DNA of 15,782 bases from an uncultured Oscillospiraceae bacterium (GCA_910589085.1 CAJUSG010000056.1:1-15782), one strand, 5' to 3'. Shown: positions 6,967-13,863, counted from the first letter of the stretch. Program-made: numbers and translations. Notes: generated by a model from the sequence alone, not told the origin.

Positions 6967-7637
6967 TGAACCCTTCAAACGATATCCGAATCTGCATTTC
7001 TCCCTCGCAGGGAAAAATTATAATCGAGGAGCAGGATGGGCCGGTGACGACCCGGAAAGAGGTTGACCAGCAATCTCTGATCAGCTGCTTCAAAAACAGC
7101 CTGCGGACAGATGACCCGGGCTTCTCCAGCGGATTCCTGCCGCTGAACTGCCTGTCTGTCTGGCAGGGAAACGAGGGCAAGCGTTTTGTGCTGTGGCATC
7201 CCAAGCTCTACGCTGACATGACCCTGTACGATACTCCCTATCCGCATTTCCCCATCCCCCGCATGGTCTTCGGGTTTTCTGTGGATCAAGCGGGAACGGT
7301 GAGCCAGTGCCGTATTGGAGTTGTGGCGGACGAGACACCCACCCCGGATACAGCGATGTACCACTACCCGTTTTCCAATGTCAGCGAGGGGAGCGGCCAC
7401 CTGTGCGTGGGCGTTAATACGATGCCTACCTACAAAAAGCTCCATAAGGCGGTGAATCTGCCCGCCTTCCTGCTCAGTATCCCAAACAATATGCACTCCT
7501 ACTACAAGACCCACAATAAGCTGGGCCTGGAGTACCGGGAGCTGATGGAGCACCTGAAGGACAAGGCACCGTCCTACTACTACTCAGACATCCTGATCCC
7601 CAACGGCTGGACGCTGGGGAAATTCATTCAGAATTAA
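6966..7637 (+). CDS. E2-like protein, PRTRC system protein B / Prok-E2_D type
   Basis: 223 residues, start overlapping the previous stop and preceded by AAGGAGG. The central part, FVLWHPKLYADM ... YPHFPIPRMVFGF ... MYHYPFSNVSEGSGHLCVG, matches what I know of PRTRC protein B: an aromatic/proline (Y/F)HxPxxNV segment followed by a Gly and a conserved Cys (Cys147 here). PRTRC B was described as a divergent member of the E2 ubiquitin-conjugating fold, with that Cys as the likely thioester carrier. It would receive a ubiquitin-like protein from the ThiF-like E1 and transfer it to a target. In this window it lies about 4.3 kb away from the E1 and JAB genes on the same strand. Fold assignment is from memory of motifs; conjugating activity is inferred. 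Confidence 0.78.
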   Translation: MNPSNDIRICISPSQGKIIIEEQDGPVTTRKEVDQQSLISCFKNSLRTDDPGFSSGFLPLNCLSVWQGNEGKRFVLWHPKLYADMTLYDTPYPHFPIPRMVFGFSVDQAGTVSQCRIGVVADETPTPDTAMYHYPFSNVSEGSGHLCVGVNTMPTYKKLHKAVNLPAFLLSIPNNMHSYYKTHNKLGLEYRELMEHLKDKAPSYYYSDILIPNGWTLGKFIQN

Positions 7638-7650
7638 GGAGGACCATTCT

Positions 7651-8565
7651 ATGTGGCAAAAGACACCGGAAGAACTGCGCCAGGCGCTGGCCGCCCCATT
7701 CTCCAATGGGGATATTGAGTGGCGTGTCTCGGCAACCACGCAGGACAAATCAAAGGGGCTTGCCGTCCCCTATGTCACCAACCGGGCCATCCAGAACCGG
7801 CTGGACAGCACCGTGGGAATTGACGGCTGGCAGAACGAGTTCAGGCCCTGGAAGGATGGGAAAGCCCAGCTGTGCGGAATCTCCATCTATTTCCACGAAC
7901 AAAAGCAGTGGCTGACCAAGTGGGACGGCGCTGATGACAGCGACTTTGAATCCGTGAAAGGCGGCCTCAGCGACAGCATGAAGCGGGCCGCTGTGGAATG
8001 GGGCGTGGGCCGATACCTCTACGGCATGACTCAAATTTGGGTCAAAATTGTTCAGCGGGGCAAAGGTTTCTTCATCGTGGATGAGGAGCAGCCCAAGTTG
8101 GACAAGGCTCACGAGGACTGGGTACAGAAAATTCGGGCGAAACAATCTCCCCATCCCCAAGGCGGGCAGGGGCAGCCGCCTGCTCCGGGCCCGGCCCAGC
8201 CGAAGCAGCCGCAGCAGGACGCCGCTCCGCAACAGACCAGCCAACCTGGTCCCGCTCCGGCTCCAGTGCCCCAACCACAGGCTCCAAAAACGCCTGGAGG
8301 AATCTCCGGGCTTCGGGACGGCTCCTATCTGGTGTGCGGCGCGGTACTCAAACCCACCGTCAACGGAGACTCCCGCATGAATGTCCAGCTTCAAACGGCC
8401 AACGGCCAGAAATTCCAGGCATATACCCACGGCCCGGATACCAAGCTGGCCCCCGGCGTGATCATTTACAATGTGAAAGTGAGCATCCGGAACAGCGGCG
8501 GCCTCACCTTCTATGTGCTGGACGCCTATGAACTCGCAGCCGATACCGCCGGGCAGGCGGCCTGA
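7651..8565 (+). CDS. Rad52/Rad22-like single-strand annealing protein
   Basis: 304 residues; GGAGG precedes ATG at good spacing. Residues 1-135 form the annealing domain: MWQKTPEELRQALAAPFS, then PYVTNRAIQNRLDSTVGIDG with W following, then GGLSDSMKRAAVEWGVGRYL, all typical of the Rad52/22 family. A Pro/Gln-rich linker follows (about 168-215). A C-terminal beta-rich domain (GISGLRDGSYLVCGAVLKPT onward), perhaps an OB-like fold, may bind DNA or protein. Such proteins coat single-stranded DNA and anneal complementary strands, and phages and conjugative elements use them for recombination and repair after transfer. The Rad50-like ATPase directly downstream (18-base gap) supports a joint recombination role. 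Confidence 0.87.
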   Translation: MWQKTPEELRQALAAPFSNGDIEWRVSATTQDKSKGLAVPYVTNRAIQNRLDSTVGIDGWQNEFRPWKDGKAQLCGISIYFHEQKQWLTKWDGADDSDFESVKGGLSDSMKRAAVEWGVGRYLYGMTQIWVKIVQRGKGFFIVDEEQPKLDKAHEDWVQKIRAKQSPHPQGGQGQPPAPGPAQPKQPQQDAAPQQTSQPGPAPAPVPQPQAPKTPGGISGLRDGSYLVCGAVLKPTVNGDSRMNVQLQTANGQKFQAYTHGPDTKLAPGVIIYNVKVSIRNSGGLTFYVLDAYELAADTAGQAA

Positions 8566-8583
8566 TAGAAAGGAGAACGCAGC

Positions 8584-9678
8584 ATGATCCAGCCAGTTAA
8601 AAAGCTCCGCATTCTTTCGCTGACGGTAAAGGGCTTTAAGGGCTTTTCCGAGGAAACGGCCTTTACCTTCGGCGACCTGAACACCATCACCGGCCACAAC
8701 GGCCAGGGAAAAAGCAGCATCGCAGACGCCATTGCCTTTGCCATTACCGGCGTCTCCTTCTACGGCGGCAGCAAGCTTGACCACCTGTACCACAAAAACA
8801 CCAGGGACATTTCCGTCGTCATGGAGTTTTCGGATGAGGGCTGCCTTGTGCATCGCCTCTCCCGCAGCTGCGTGAACGACAACATGGACATATTTCTAGA
8901 TGAGCGGCGCATGACTCAGCGGGACCTCACGATCATGTTTGGGGAACGCGACCTGTTTCTCTCTATGCTCAATCCACGCTACTTCATCGACATTTTGGGA
9001 GCCAAGGGCCGTGACCTGTTGGAGCGGTATCTGCCGGACATTCCCAAGGAGACGATCCTGGCCGGTCTGAGCGAGCACAACCAGGCATTGCTGGAGGGAC
9101 AGGACTTTCTTTCCGCTGAGGCGTTTGCCCAAAAACTCCGGGAGGAGATCGCCCAACTGAAGCGGGACACCATTTACACCCAGGGCCAGTATGACCTTCA
9201 GGTCTCTCAGGCTGAGGAAAACGCCGCCCAGCTGGAGCAGAAGCAGGCCCAGTATGACAGCCTCACAGCGGAGGCAGCTGAATTGGAGGCCCGCCGCACC
9301 ACCGGCTTTGACGGGACCAGCCTGCGGGAAAAACTGCCCGATCTCTATGCCCGGCATGAGGAACTGCTCCGGGAACAGCCTGCCGGACCGGAGCTCACCG
9401 CGGAGGTGGACGCTCAGATTCAGGCGGCGGCTCAGACGCTGGAACAGCTCCGGGCCAAGGCCTACCAGAGCAAGTACACCCAGGCGCTCGCTGATACCCA
9501 GGCCCGGATCGACACGCTGAAAAAGGAGGTATCCCGCCAGAAATACATCGTCACCGGTCTGAAACCAGGGGTACAGTGCCCCATGTGCAAGCAGACGGTG
9601 ACCGAGGCCACCCTTCCGAAAGTGAAGCAGGAGTTCCAGACCTCTGTGGACAGCCTGTCCCGTCAAGGGAAGGAACAG
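8584..9678 (+). CDS. Rad50/SbcC-like ATPase, N-terminal half, cut at a junction
   Basis: Genuine sequence runs for about 365 residues from ATG at 8584 (preceded by AAAGGAG). Walker A is GHNGQGKSS at residues 37-45, after the typical LRILSLTVKGFKGF strand, and a long heptad-like coiled coil follows (about 195-320, rich in Gln/Glu/Ala/Leu). A zinc-hook CPMC sits at residues 332-335. Proteins of this type form hooked dimers that tether DNA ends and drive an associated nuclease. The signature motif, Walker B and the second coiled-coil arm are missing, because the sequence switches into antisense glmS at about 9679. The frame stays open by chance to 10215, but those extra residues are antisense glmS, not protein-like. 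Confidence 0.85.
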
Positions 9679-9690
9679 ATGGATGTCAGG
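9670..9690. other. Junction between element DNA and chromosomal glmS
   Basis: Left of here the + strand reads as a Rad50-like coiled coil (TSVDSLSRQGKEQ). From 9679 on, the - strand reads as GlmS ending ADVVMTIPDIH. Both genes are incomplete at the same place. No terminal inverted repeat, integrase gene or duplicated target is visible. The exact base is uncertain by a few positions. See findings. Confidence 0.75.
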
Positions 9691-11322
9691 GATGGTCATC
9701 ACCACATCGGCGGTGCGTGCCATCTCCTCCTGGTGGGGGTAAGTAGTAAGGGCCAAGACACTGGCCCCTCGGGACTTTACCTCCACCACGTTGCTCATGG
9801 CCTTGGCAAACAGCTTTCCATAAGTTCCCAAAGCCACCACCAGGGTGCCGTCCTCGATGAGACTGATGGTGCCGTGCTTCAGCTCTCCAGAAGCATAGGC
9901 CTCCGAGTGGATGTAGCTGATCTCCTTCAGCTTCAGCGAGCCCTCCAGTCCCAGAGCGTAGTCCAGATTACGGCCCATGAAGAAGATGGAGTCGTGGTTG
10001 AAGTGCTGGGAAGCAAAGTACTGAATGTCGTCCCGGTGGGAAAGCACCTCCTCCATCTTACCAGGCAGTTCCCGGAAGGCGGCCACCATTTCCCGGCGGT
10101 CCTTTTCCAGGACGGTTCCCAGCCGTTTCCCCAGCCACAGGGCCAGCAGGGACAGCTGGGTGATGTAGGCCTTGGTGGTGGCCACGGCGATCTCCGGACC
10201 CGCCCAGGTGTATAGCACCTGGTCCGACTCCCGGGCGATGGAGGAGCCCACCACGTTGACGATGGACAGGATGTGTCCCCCCAGCCGCCGGGCCTCCCGG
10301 AGGGCCGCCATGGTGTCCAGGGTCTCGCCCGACTGGCTGATGACGATCACCAGAGTGTGTTCATCTACAATAGGGTCCATGTACCGGAACTCGGAGCCCA
10401 GGGCCACCTCCACCGGAATGCGGGTGAGCCGCTCTAGGTGGTACTTGCCCACCATCCCCACGTGGTAGCTGGAGCCGCAGGCCACGATGTAGATGCGGCG
10501 CATATTTTGGAGAAAATCCTTGCTGAGGGAAAAATCCTCAAAGACGATCTCCCCCTCCCGGATGCGCGGGGAGAGACACCGGCGCAGGGCCTCAAGCTGC
10601 TCCATGATCTCCTTGAACATGAAGTGCTCGTACCCGCCCTTCTCGGCGGCATCAATTTCCCAATCTACGGTGACGATCTCTTTTTCGATAGGCTGCCTCA
10701 GGTGGTTGTAACACTGAATGCCCTCCCGGGTGAGGACGGCCAGCTCCCCGTCCTCCATGTAGCCCACCCGGCGCGTGTGACGCAGGATGGCAGTGACATC
10801 ACTGGCAATGAAATTGCACCCCTCCCCGTAACCCAGAATCAGCGGGCTGTCCTTTCGGACGGCGATGATCTGGTCGGGACAGTCGGCGCACAGGATGCCC
10901 AGGGCGTAGGCTCCCTGGATTCGGTGGAGCACCCGGCCCACGGCCTGGAGCAGGTCGCCGTCGTAGAAGTACTCGATGAGCTGGGCCACCACCTCGGCGT
11001 TGGTCTCCGAGGTGAAGGAGACCCCCTGGTTCATGAGGAAGGCCTTCAGCTCAGCGTAATTCTCGATGATCCCGTTGTGGACCACGGCAATCTTTCCGCT
11101 GCGGCCCACCCCCGCAGTGCTGTCCAGGTCCGCGCCCCCGTGGAGCTGGTCGGAGAGCACCTGGAGCCGCCCCTTGGCCTTGCGGACGGCCAGCGACCCC
11201 GTCTGCCCGTCAAACACCGCCACCCCGGCGGAGTCATACCCCCGGTACTCCAGCCGGGACAGTTCCTCCAGCAGGATGGGGGCGGCCTGTTCCCGTCCGA
11301 TATAGCCTACAATTCCGCACAT
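9679..11322 (-). CDS. glmS: Glucosamine-6-phosphate synthase (GlmS), 3'-truncated, degenerate glutaminase site
   Basis: Start ATG at 11322 (MCGIVGYIG), with AAGGAGG upstream; 548 residues remain. GlmS makes glucosamine-6-phosphate from fructose-6-phosphate and glutamine for cell-wall precursors. The N-terminal nucleophile Cys2, the EYRGYDSAG loop and VHNGIIEN are present. However, GVG (71-73) runs directly into RSGKIAVVHNG: about 18 residues, including the glutamine-binding HTRWATHG segment, are absent in frame. The conserved SETD reads SETN (Asn108). Both SIS sugar-isomerase domains look sound (CGSSYHVG near 280, SQSGET, GRNLDY near 450, LKLKEISYIHSEAY, GELKHG). About 40 C-terminal residues, including the DKPRNLAKSVTVE tail with its catalytic Lys, are lost at the junction. 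The frame runs on by chance to 8896 through antisense DNA. A ribozyme controls the gene. Confidence 0.9.
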
Positions 11323-11360
11323 ATTCAATTTTCCTCCTTGTCCCGCCCATGTTTGGGAGT

Positions 11361-11377
11361 CCCCGCTGCTGGCGGGG
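11361..11377 (-). other. GC hairpin between ribozyme and glmS start
   Basis: CCCCGC (11361-11366) pairs with GCGGGG (11372-11377) around a 5-base loop, 38 bases upstream of the glmS start codon. No T-run follows, so it is not a terminator. It may stabilise the mRNA 5' part after ribozyme cleavage. Confidence 0.45.
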
Positions 11378-11409
11378 GCTGTGTCATTGCGGCGGGGATA
11401 AAATAGGAG

Positions 11410-11579
11410 GACAAACTCGCAGCCATTTGACTTCGTTCCCCGGTCACAGCCCCTCTGTTTTGCGGTTGCCCGCATATTTACAGGCTGTGTACGCACCCGG
11501 AGCCGGCGCGGAGGGGCATCCGCCGAACCTTCGATTCTCCCCTCACCTCGTCGTCCCGCCAAAACGGGCGCTGGCGCTT
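11410..11579 (-). ncRNA. glmS ribozyme (glucosamine-6-phosphate sensing riboswitch)
   Basis: On the - strand the 5' UTR of glmS contains the ribozyme core: AGCGCC at the cleavage site (cut expected between 11578 and 11577). It is followed by a CCCG...CGGG helix, then GACGAGG, a GGGGAG helix strand, ATCGA, the invariant TTCGGCGGATGCC and its CCCCTCC partner. This order matches the known Bacillus ribozymes. The downstream support domain (P3/P4 region, 11410 to about 11475: CAAAACAGAGGGGCTGTG onward) is less certain in extent. Glucosamine-6-phosphate acts as cofactor for self-cleavage, after which the mRNA is degraded, giving feedback control of glmS. It starts about 75 bases after the predicted transcription start. 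Identified by motif memory, not covariance. Confidence 0.9.
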
Positions 11580-11664
11580 CTGATGGGCCGTGCCCATGGT
11601 CCTCCTTTCCCTCTGCGATGTATGGGATTGTATGCGGCGTCCGCTTTGTCCCATACGCCCGTTC

Positions 11665-11693
11665 ATTATAGGCCCTTTGGCCTCAGATGTAAA
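11665..11693 (-). promoter_or_regulatory. glmS promoter
   Basis: On the - strand TTTACA (11693-11688), a 17-base spacer and a perfect TATAAT (11670-11665) lie 85 bases upstream of the ribozyme cleavage site. This gives a glmS leader of about 335 bases. Confidence 0.85.
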
Positions 11694-11718
11694 GAAAAAC
11701 TGACCGAGGAGCTCGGAC
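11691..11718 (-). terminator. Short intrinsic terminator upstream of the glmS promoter
   Basis: On the - strand CCGAG (11716-11712) pairs with CTCGG (11708-11704) and is followed by AGTTTTTCTTT (11701-11691). It would end the micropeptide transcript and insulate glmS; its T-run runs into the glmS -35 box. Confidence 0.6.
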
Positions 11719-11735
11719 CTTCCTTGTCAAGACGA

Positions 11736-11768
11736 CAGCCCGGACGATGCTTCTGCATGTCCGGGCTG
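11736..11768 (-). terminator. Strong 14-bp hairpin after the micropeptide genes
   Basis: CAGCCCGGAC (11736-11745) pairs with GTCCGGGCTG (11759-11768), and inner ATGC/GCAT closes on a TTCT loop, with one bulged G at 11746. No T-run lies directly after it on either strand, so alone it is a weak terminator. Together with the T-tailed hairpin 18 bases further on the - strand it probably ends the micropeptide unit. Confidence 0.5.
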
Positions 11769-11818
11769 CTGCTTACTTCGGTGACGGATGGATCACGCAA
11801 AGCTTGGAGAGGGCAATC

Positions 11819-11872
11819 TCAGCGGGAGAAGGTCCTGTAGTATTCCGACAAGAAATCAGCCAGCTTTTTCAT
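11819..11872 (-). CDS. Micropeptide gene 2 (17 residues)
   Basis: Encodes MKKLADFLSEYYRTFSR, directly after a strong AAGGAGGAACTGACG-ATG. The peptide lines up with the micropeptide encoded just upstream: K-L-[AS]-x-[FM]-L-[ST]-x-Y-Y-[RK]-[TS]-F-S. Differences are conservative at the protein level while many codons differ, which favours real translation. It has no signal peptide. It would form a short amphipathic helix with basic ends and aromatic residues on one side, so membrane-surface or protein binding is possible. I know no named family. It is the second gene of a two-gene unit; a hairpin and terminator follow. Confidence 0.65.
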   Translation of the reverse strand: MKKLADFLSEYYRTFSR

Positions 11873-11908
11873 CGTCAGTTCCTCCTTATACTCGTTTAAG
11901 CATCCCCG

Positions 11909-11983
11909 TTAAAAGTCCATGGAGAACGACTTGTAGTAGCCGGTCAGCATGGCGGACAGCTTCTCAAAAAATGTCTTTTTCAT
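11909..11983 (-). CDS. Micropeptide gene 1 (24 residues)
   Basis: Encodes MKKTFFEKLSAMLTGYYKSF followed by SMDF. It is preceded by GGAGGAATTGACC-ATG, nearly identical to the ribosome-binding region of the next micropeptide gene (GGAGGAACTGACG-ATG), and both begin ATGAAAAAG. A 14-residue core is shared with that peptide. An extended -10 promoter lies about 66 bases upstream. The pair looks like a tandem duplication kept under selection. The function is unknown; candidates are a regulatory peptide, a small membrane-associated helix or a toxin-like peptide, and none of these is shown by sequence. Confidence 0.65.
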   Translation of the reverse strand: MKKTFFEKLSAMLTGYYKSFSMDF

Positions 11984-12048
11984 GGTCAATTCCTCCACTT
12001 TCTTTTGTTCTGTTCAGGTATTTGTGTGTGTTCCCTTTGGATGTTGTC

Positions 12049-12057
12049 ATCATAGCA
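12049..12057 (-). promoter_or_regulatory. Possible extended -10 promoter of the micropeptide genes
   Basis: On the - strand TGCTATGAT (12057-12049) fits an extended -10 box. The -35 region at 17-base spacing (TTCCTT) is poor, as is usual for extended -10 promoters. Predicted leader to the first micropeptide is about 60 bases. Confidence 0.5.
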
Positions 12058-12192
12058 CAGGTTTGAGGAAAAAGGAAATACCTATATCATTGGAGCTTCC
12101 ATATCGTTTGAATATGATAAGTCCGCAAGCCAGCCGGCATTGAGATGATATGAAAAAATTTTCACACACCACATAAAGTTAAACAGAAATGG

Positions 12193-12221
12193 TTGACAGT
12201 GTTCAAGCTGGAGTGTATAAT
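12193..12221 (+). promoter_or_regulatory. Consensus sigma-70 promoter upstream of purF
   Basis: Perfect TTGACA (12193-12198), 17-base spacer and perfect TATAAT (12216-12221). Transcription should begin near 12228, only a few bases before a strong terminator hairpin, leaving a leader of about 170 bases before purF. Confidence 0.9.
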
Positions 12222-12234
12222 GCGCCCTGTAAAG

Positions 12235-12287
12235 GCAAAGACGTCTTTTCAGTTTACATCTGGAAAGACGTCTTTGCGCTTTTTATT
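12235..12287 (+). terminator. Intrinsic terminator or attenuator in the purF leader
   Basis: GCAAAGACGTCTTT (12235-12248) pairs perfectly with AAAGACGTCTTTGC (12264-12277) around a 15-base loop, then GCTTTTTATT. TGTAAA (12228-12233), at the predicted 5' end of the RNA, could instead pair with TTTACA (12253-12258) in the loop, a possible but weak competing structure. Its place right after a consensus promoter suggests premature termination control of purF or a short RNA of about 55 bases. Confidence 0.8.
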
Positions 12288-12317
12288 GGATGGATTTCCG
12301 GCATTCCGCGGGGAGGA

Positions 12318-12354
12318 TAATTATGCCGCCCTTCTCTTTGCGGCGGCATAATTA
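12318..12354 (+). other. Second perfect hairpin in the purF leader
   Basis: TAATTATGCCGCC (12318-12330) pairs perfectly with GGCGGCATAATTA (12342-12354) around an 11-base loop. It ends about 30 bases before the purF ribosome-binding site and has no T-run. It could be a structured leader RNA or an operator-like palindrome. Confidence 0.6.
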
Positions 12355-12399
12355 CATCTGGCGGGCACTATTGATCTGCGATAAAACGGAGGTATAGAA

Positions 12400-13836
12400 A
12401 TGAGTATCCATGAGGAATGCGGTGTCTTTGGAGTGATTGCTCCCCGGCCTACAGACGTGGGCCGTCTGGCTTATTATGGCCTGTATGCCCTCCAGCACCG
12501 TGGACAGGAGAGTTGCGGCATTGTGGTCAACGACGACGGGATATTCGCCTCCCGCAAGGACCTGGGGCTGGTGGGGGAGGTCTTTTCCGGCGAGACACTG
12601 GACCGGCTGCCCCAAGGGACTATGGCGGTGGGCCATACCCGCTACGGCACAACCGGGGCCGCCAACCGGAGCAACTGCCAGCCCATCGAGGTCAATCATC
12701 AGAAAGGACATATGGCCCTGGCGCACAACGGAAATCTGAGCAATGCAACCCAGCTTCGAGACAAGCTGGAGCTGTCTGGAGCTATCTTCCATGGTACCAG
12801 CGATACCGAGATCATCGCCTACATCGTCACCAGGGAGCGGCTGAGCGCCCCCTCTATTGAGGCTGCGCTCAGTGCGGCCATGAACAGACTGGAGGGGGCC
12901 TACTCTCTGGTGCTCATGTCCCCTCAGAAGCTGATCTGCGCCCGGGACCCCAACGGCTTTCGCCCTCTGTGCTATGGAAAAATGGAGAACGGGAGTTATG
13001 TGGCCGCCTCCGAGAGCTGCGCTTTGGCCGCTGTAGGAGCGGAGTTTGTCCGTGACCTGAAGCCAGGAGAAATTTTGGTGTTTTCCAAGGATGGCATCGT
13101 ATCCCGCCGGGAGCACTGCGGAAAAGCGGAGCCATCCCCCTGCAGCTTTGAGTACATCTACTTTGCCCGGCCCGACTCGGTCATTGACGGGGTGTCCGTC
13201 CATGCTGCCCGTCTGCGGGCCGGGGAAATACTGGCCCAGACCCACCCGGTCCAGGCGGACGTGGTGGTGGGTGTGCCCGACTCCGGGCTGGACGCCGCAT
13301 TGGGCTACAGCCATGCGTCCGGCATCCCCTACGGTATCGGCCTCATCAAGAACAAGTATATTGGCCGTACCTTTATCGCTCCTGGCCAGTATCACCGGTT
13401 GGATCAGGTGAAAATCAAACTCAGCGCTATCCAGGACAGCGTGGCGGGGAAGCGGGTGGTGCTGGTGGATGACTCCATCGTCCGGGGAACCACCAGCGGC
13501 AGAATCGTCAGACTGCTGCGGGAAGCGGGGGCCCGGGAGGTCCATCTCCGGGTGTCCGCGCCCCCCTTCCTGAATCCCTGTTACTATGGCACTGACATTG
13601 ATTCCCAGGAAAACCTCATCGCCTGCCATCACAGTGTGGAGGAGATCGCCCAGATCATTGGAGTGGATTCTTTAGGTTATCTGCCTGTGGAACAACTGGG
13701 GGCGCTCATTGGGCAGGCGCATTACTGCGACGCTTGTTTTACTGGGCTATACCCCACGCCGGTTCCTGTAAACACACGAAAAGACCGCTTTGAGCAGAAA
13801 CTGTCCGAGAAAAACACCATAACCCTCCATCAGTAG
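12400..13836 (+). CDS. purF: Amidophosphoribosyltransferase (PurF)
   Basis: 478 residues; ACGGAGG precedes ATG. It catalyses the first committed step of purine synthesis, from PRPP and glutamine to phosphoribosylamine. The short propeptide MSIHEE precedes the nucleophile Cys7 (ECGVFGVI), as in the Bacillus-type enzyme that is processed to expose the Cys. The glutaminase residues are intact: YALQHRGQESCG, VGHTRYGTTG, AHNGNLSN, GTSDTE. The PRPP-binding motif VVLVDDSIVRGTTS sits near residue 355. Cysteines in PCSFEYIYFA, FLNPCYYGTDI and HYCDACFTG match the four ligands of the structural 4Fe-4S cluster. It stands apart from other pur genes. The leader holds a terminator and a second hairpin, so control by attenuation is likely. 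It converges on the ANTAR gene (27-base gap, no clear terminator). Confidence 0.95.
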   Translation: MSIHEECGVFGVIAPRPTDVGRLAYYGLYALQHRGQESCGIVVNDDGIFASRKDLGLVGEVFSGETLDRLPQGTMAVGHTRYGTTGAANRSNCQPIEVNHQKGHMALAHNGNLSNATQLRDKLELSGAIFHGTSDTEIIAYIVTRERLSAPSIEAALSAAMNRLEGAYSLVLMSPQKLICARDPNGFRPLCYGKMENGSYVAASESCALAAVGAEFVRDLKPGEILVFSKDGIVSRREHCGKAEPSPCSFEYIYFARPDSVIDGVSVHAARLRAGEILAQTHPVQADVVVGVPDSGLDAALGYSHASGIPYGIGLIKNKYIGRTFIAPGQYHRLDQVKIKLSAIQDSVAGKRVVLVDDSIVRGTTSGRIVRLLREAGAREVHLRVSAPPFLNPCYYGTDIDSQENLIACHHSVEEIAQIIGVDSLGYLPVEQLGALIGQAHYCDACFTGLYPTPVPVNTRKDRFEQKLSEKNTITLHQ

Positions 13837-13863
13837 CTGCTGGCGGCTTCTTCCCTGACGTTG

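Noticed and set aside
8896..9678. In-frame extension of GlmS beyond residue 548
   Set aside because: These residues are the antisense of the Rad50-like gene; they match no GlmS C-terminus and arise from the junction.
9670..9690. Tn7-type insertion at glmS
   Set aside because: Tn7 inserts just downstream of the glmS stop and leaves the gene whole; here the gene is cut about 40 codons early and no Tn7-like end or tns gene is seen.
9679..10215. In-frame extension of the Rad50-like protein
   Set aside because: It is the antisense of glmS, with His/Gly/Gln-rich sequence lacking any coiled coil, signature motif or Walker B.
10438..11406. Long + strand frame opposite glmS
   Set aside because: Shadow of glmS; no plausible start region or protein motif.
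12058..12192. Gene content between the micropeptide promoter and the purF promoter
   Set aside because: AT-rich stretch with no frame having a ribosome site; only short imperfect palindromes, judged to be chance.
12228..12290. ANTAR-type double hexaloop RNA in the purF leader
   Set aside because: No two adjacent hairpins with AnnGnn six-base loops could be drawn; the terminator loop has 15 bases.
12228..12399. Purine or other known riboswitch upstream of purF
   Set aside because: No purine riboswitch junction or other known aptamer core was recognised.
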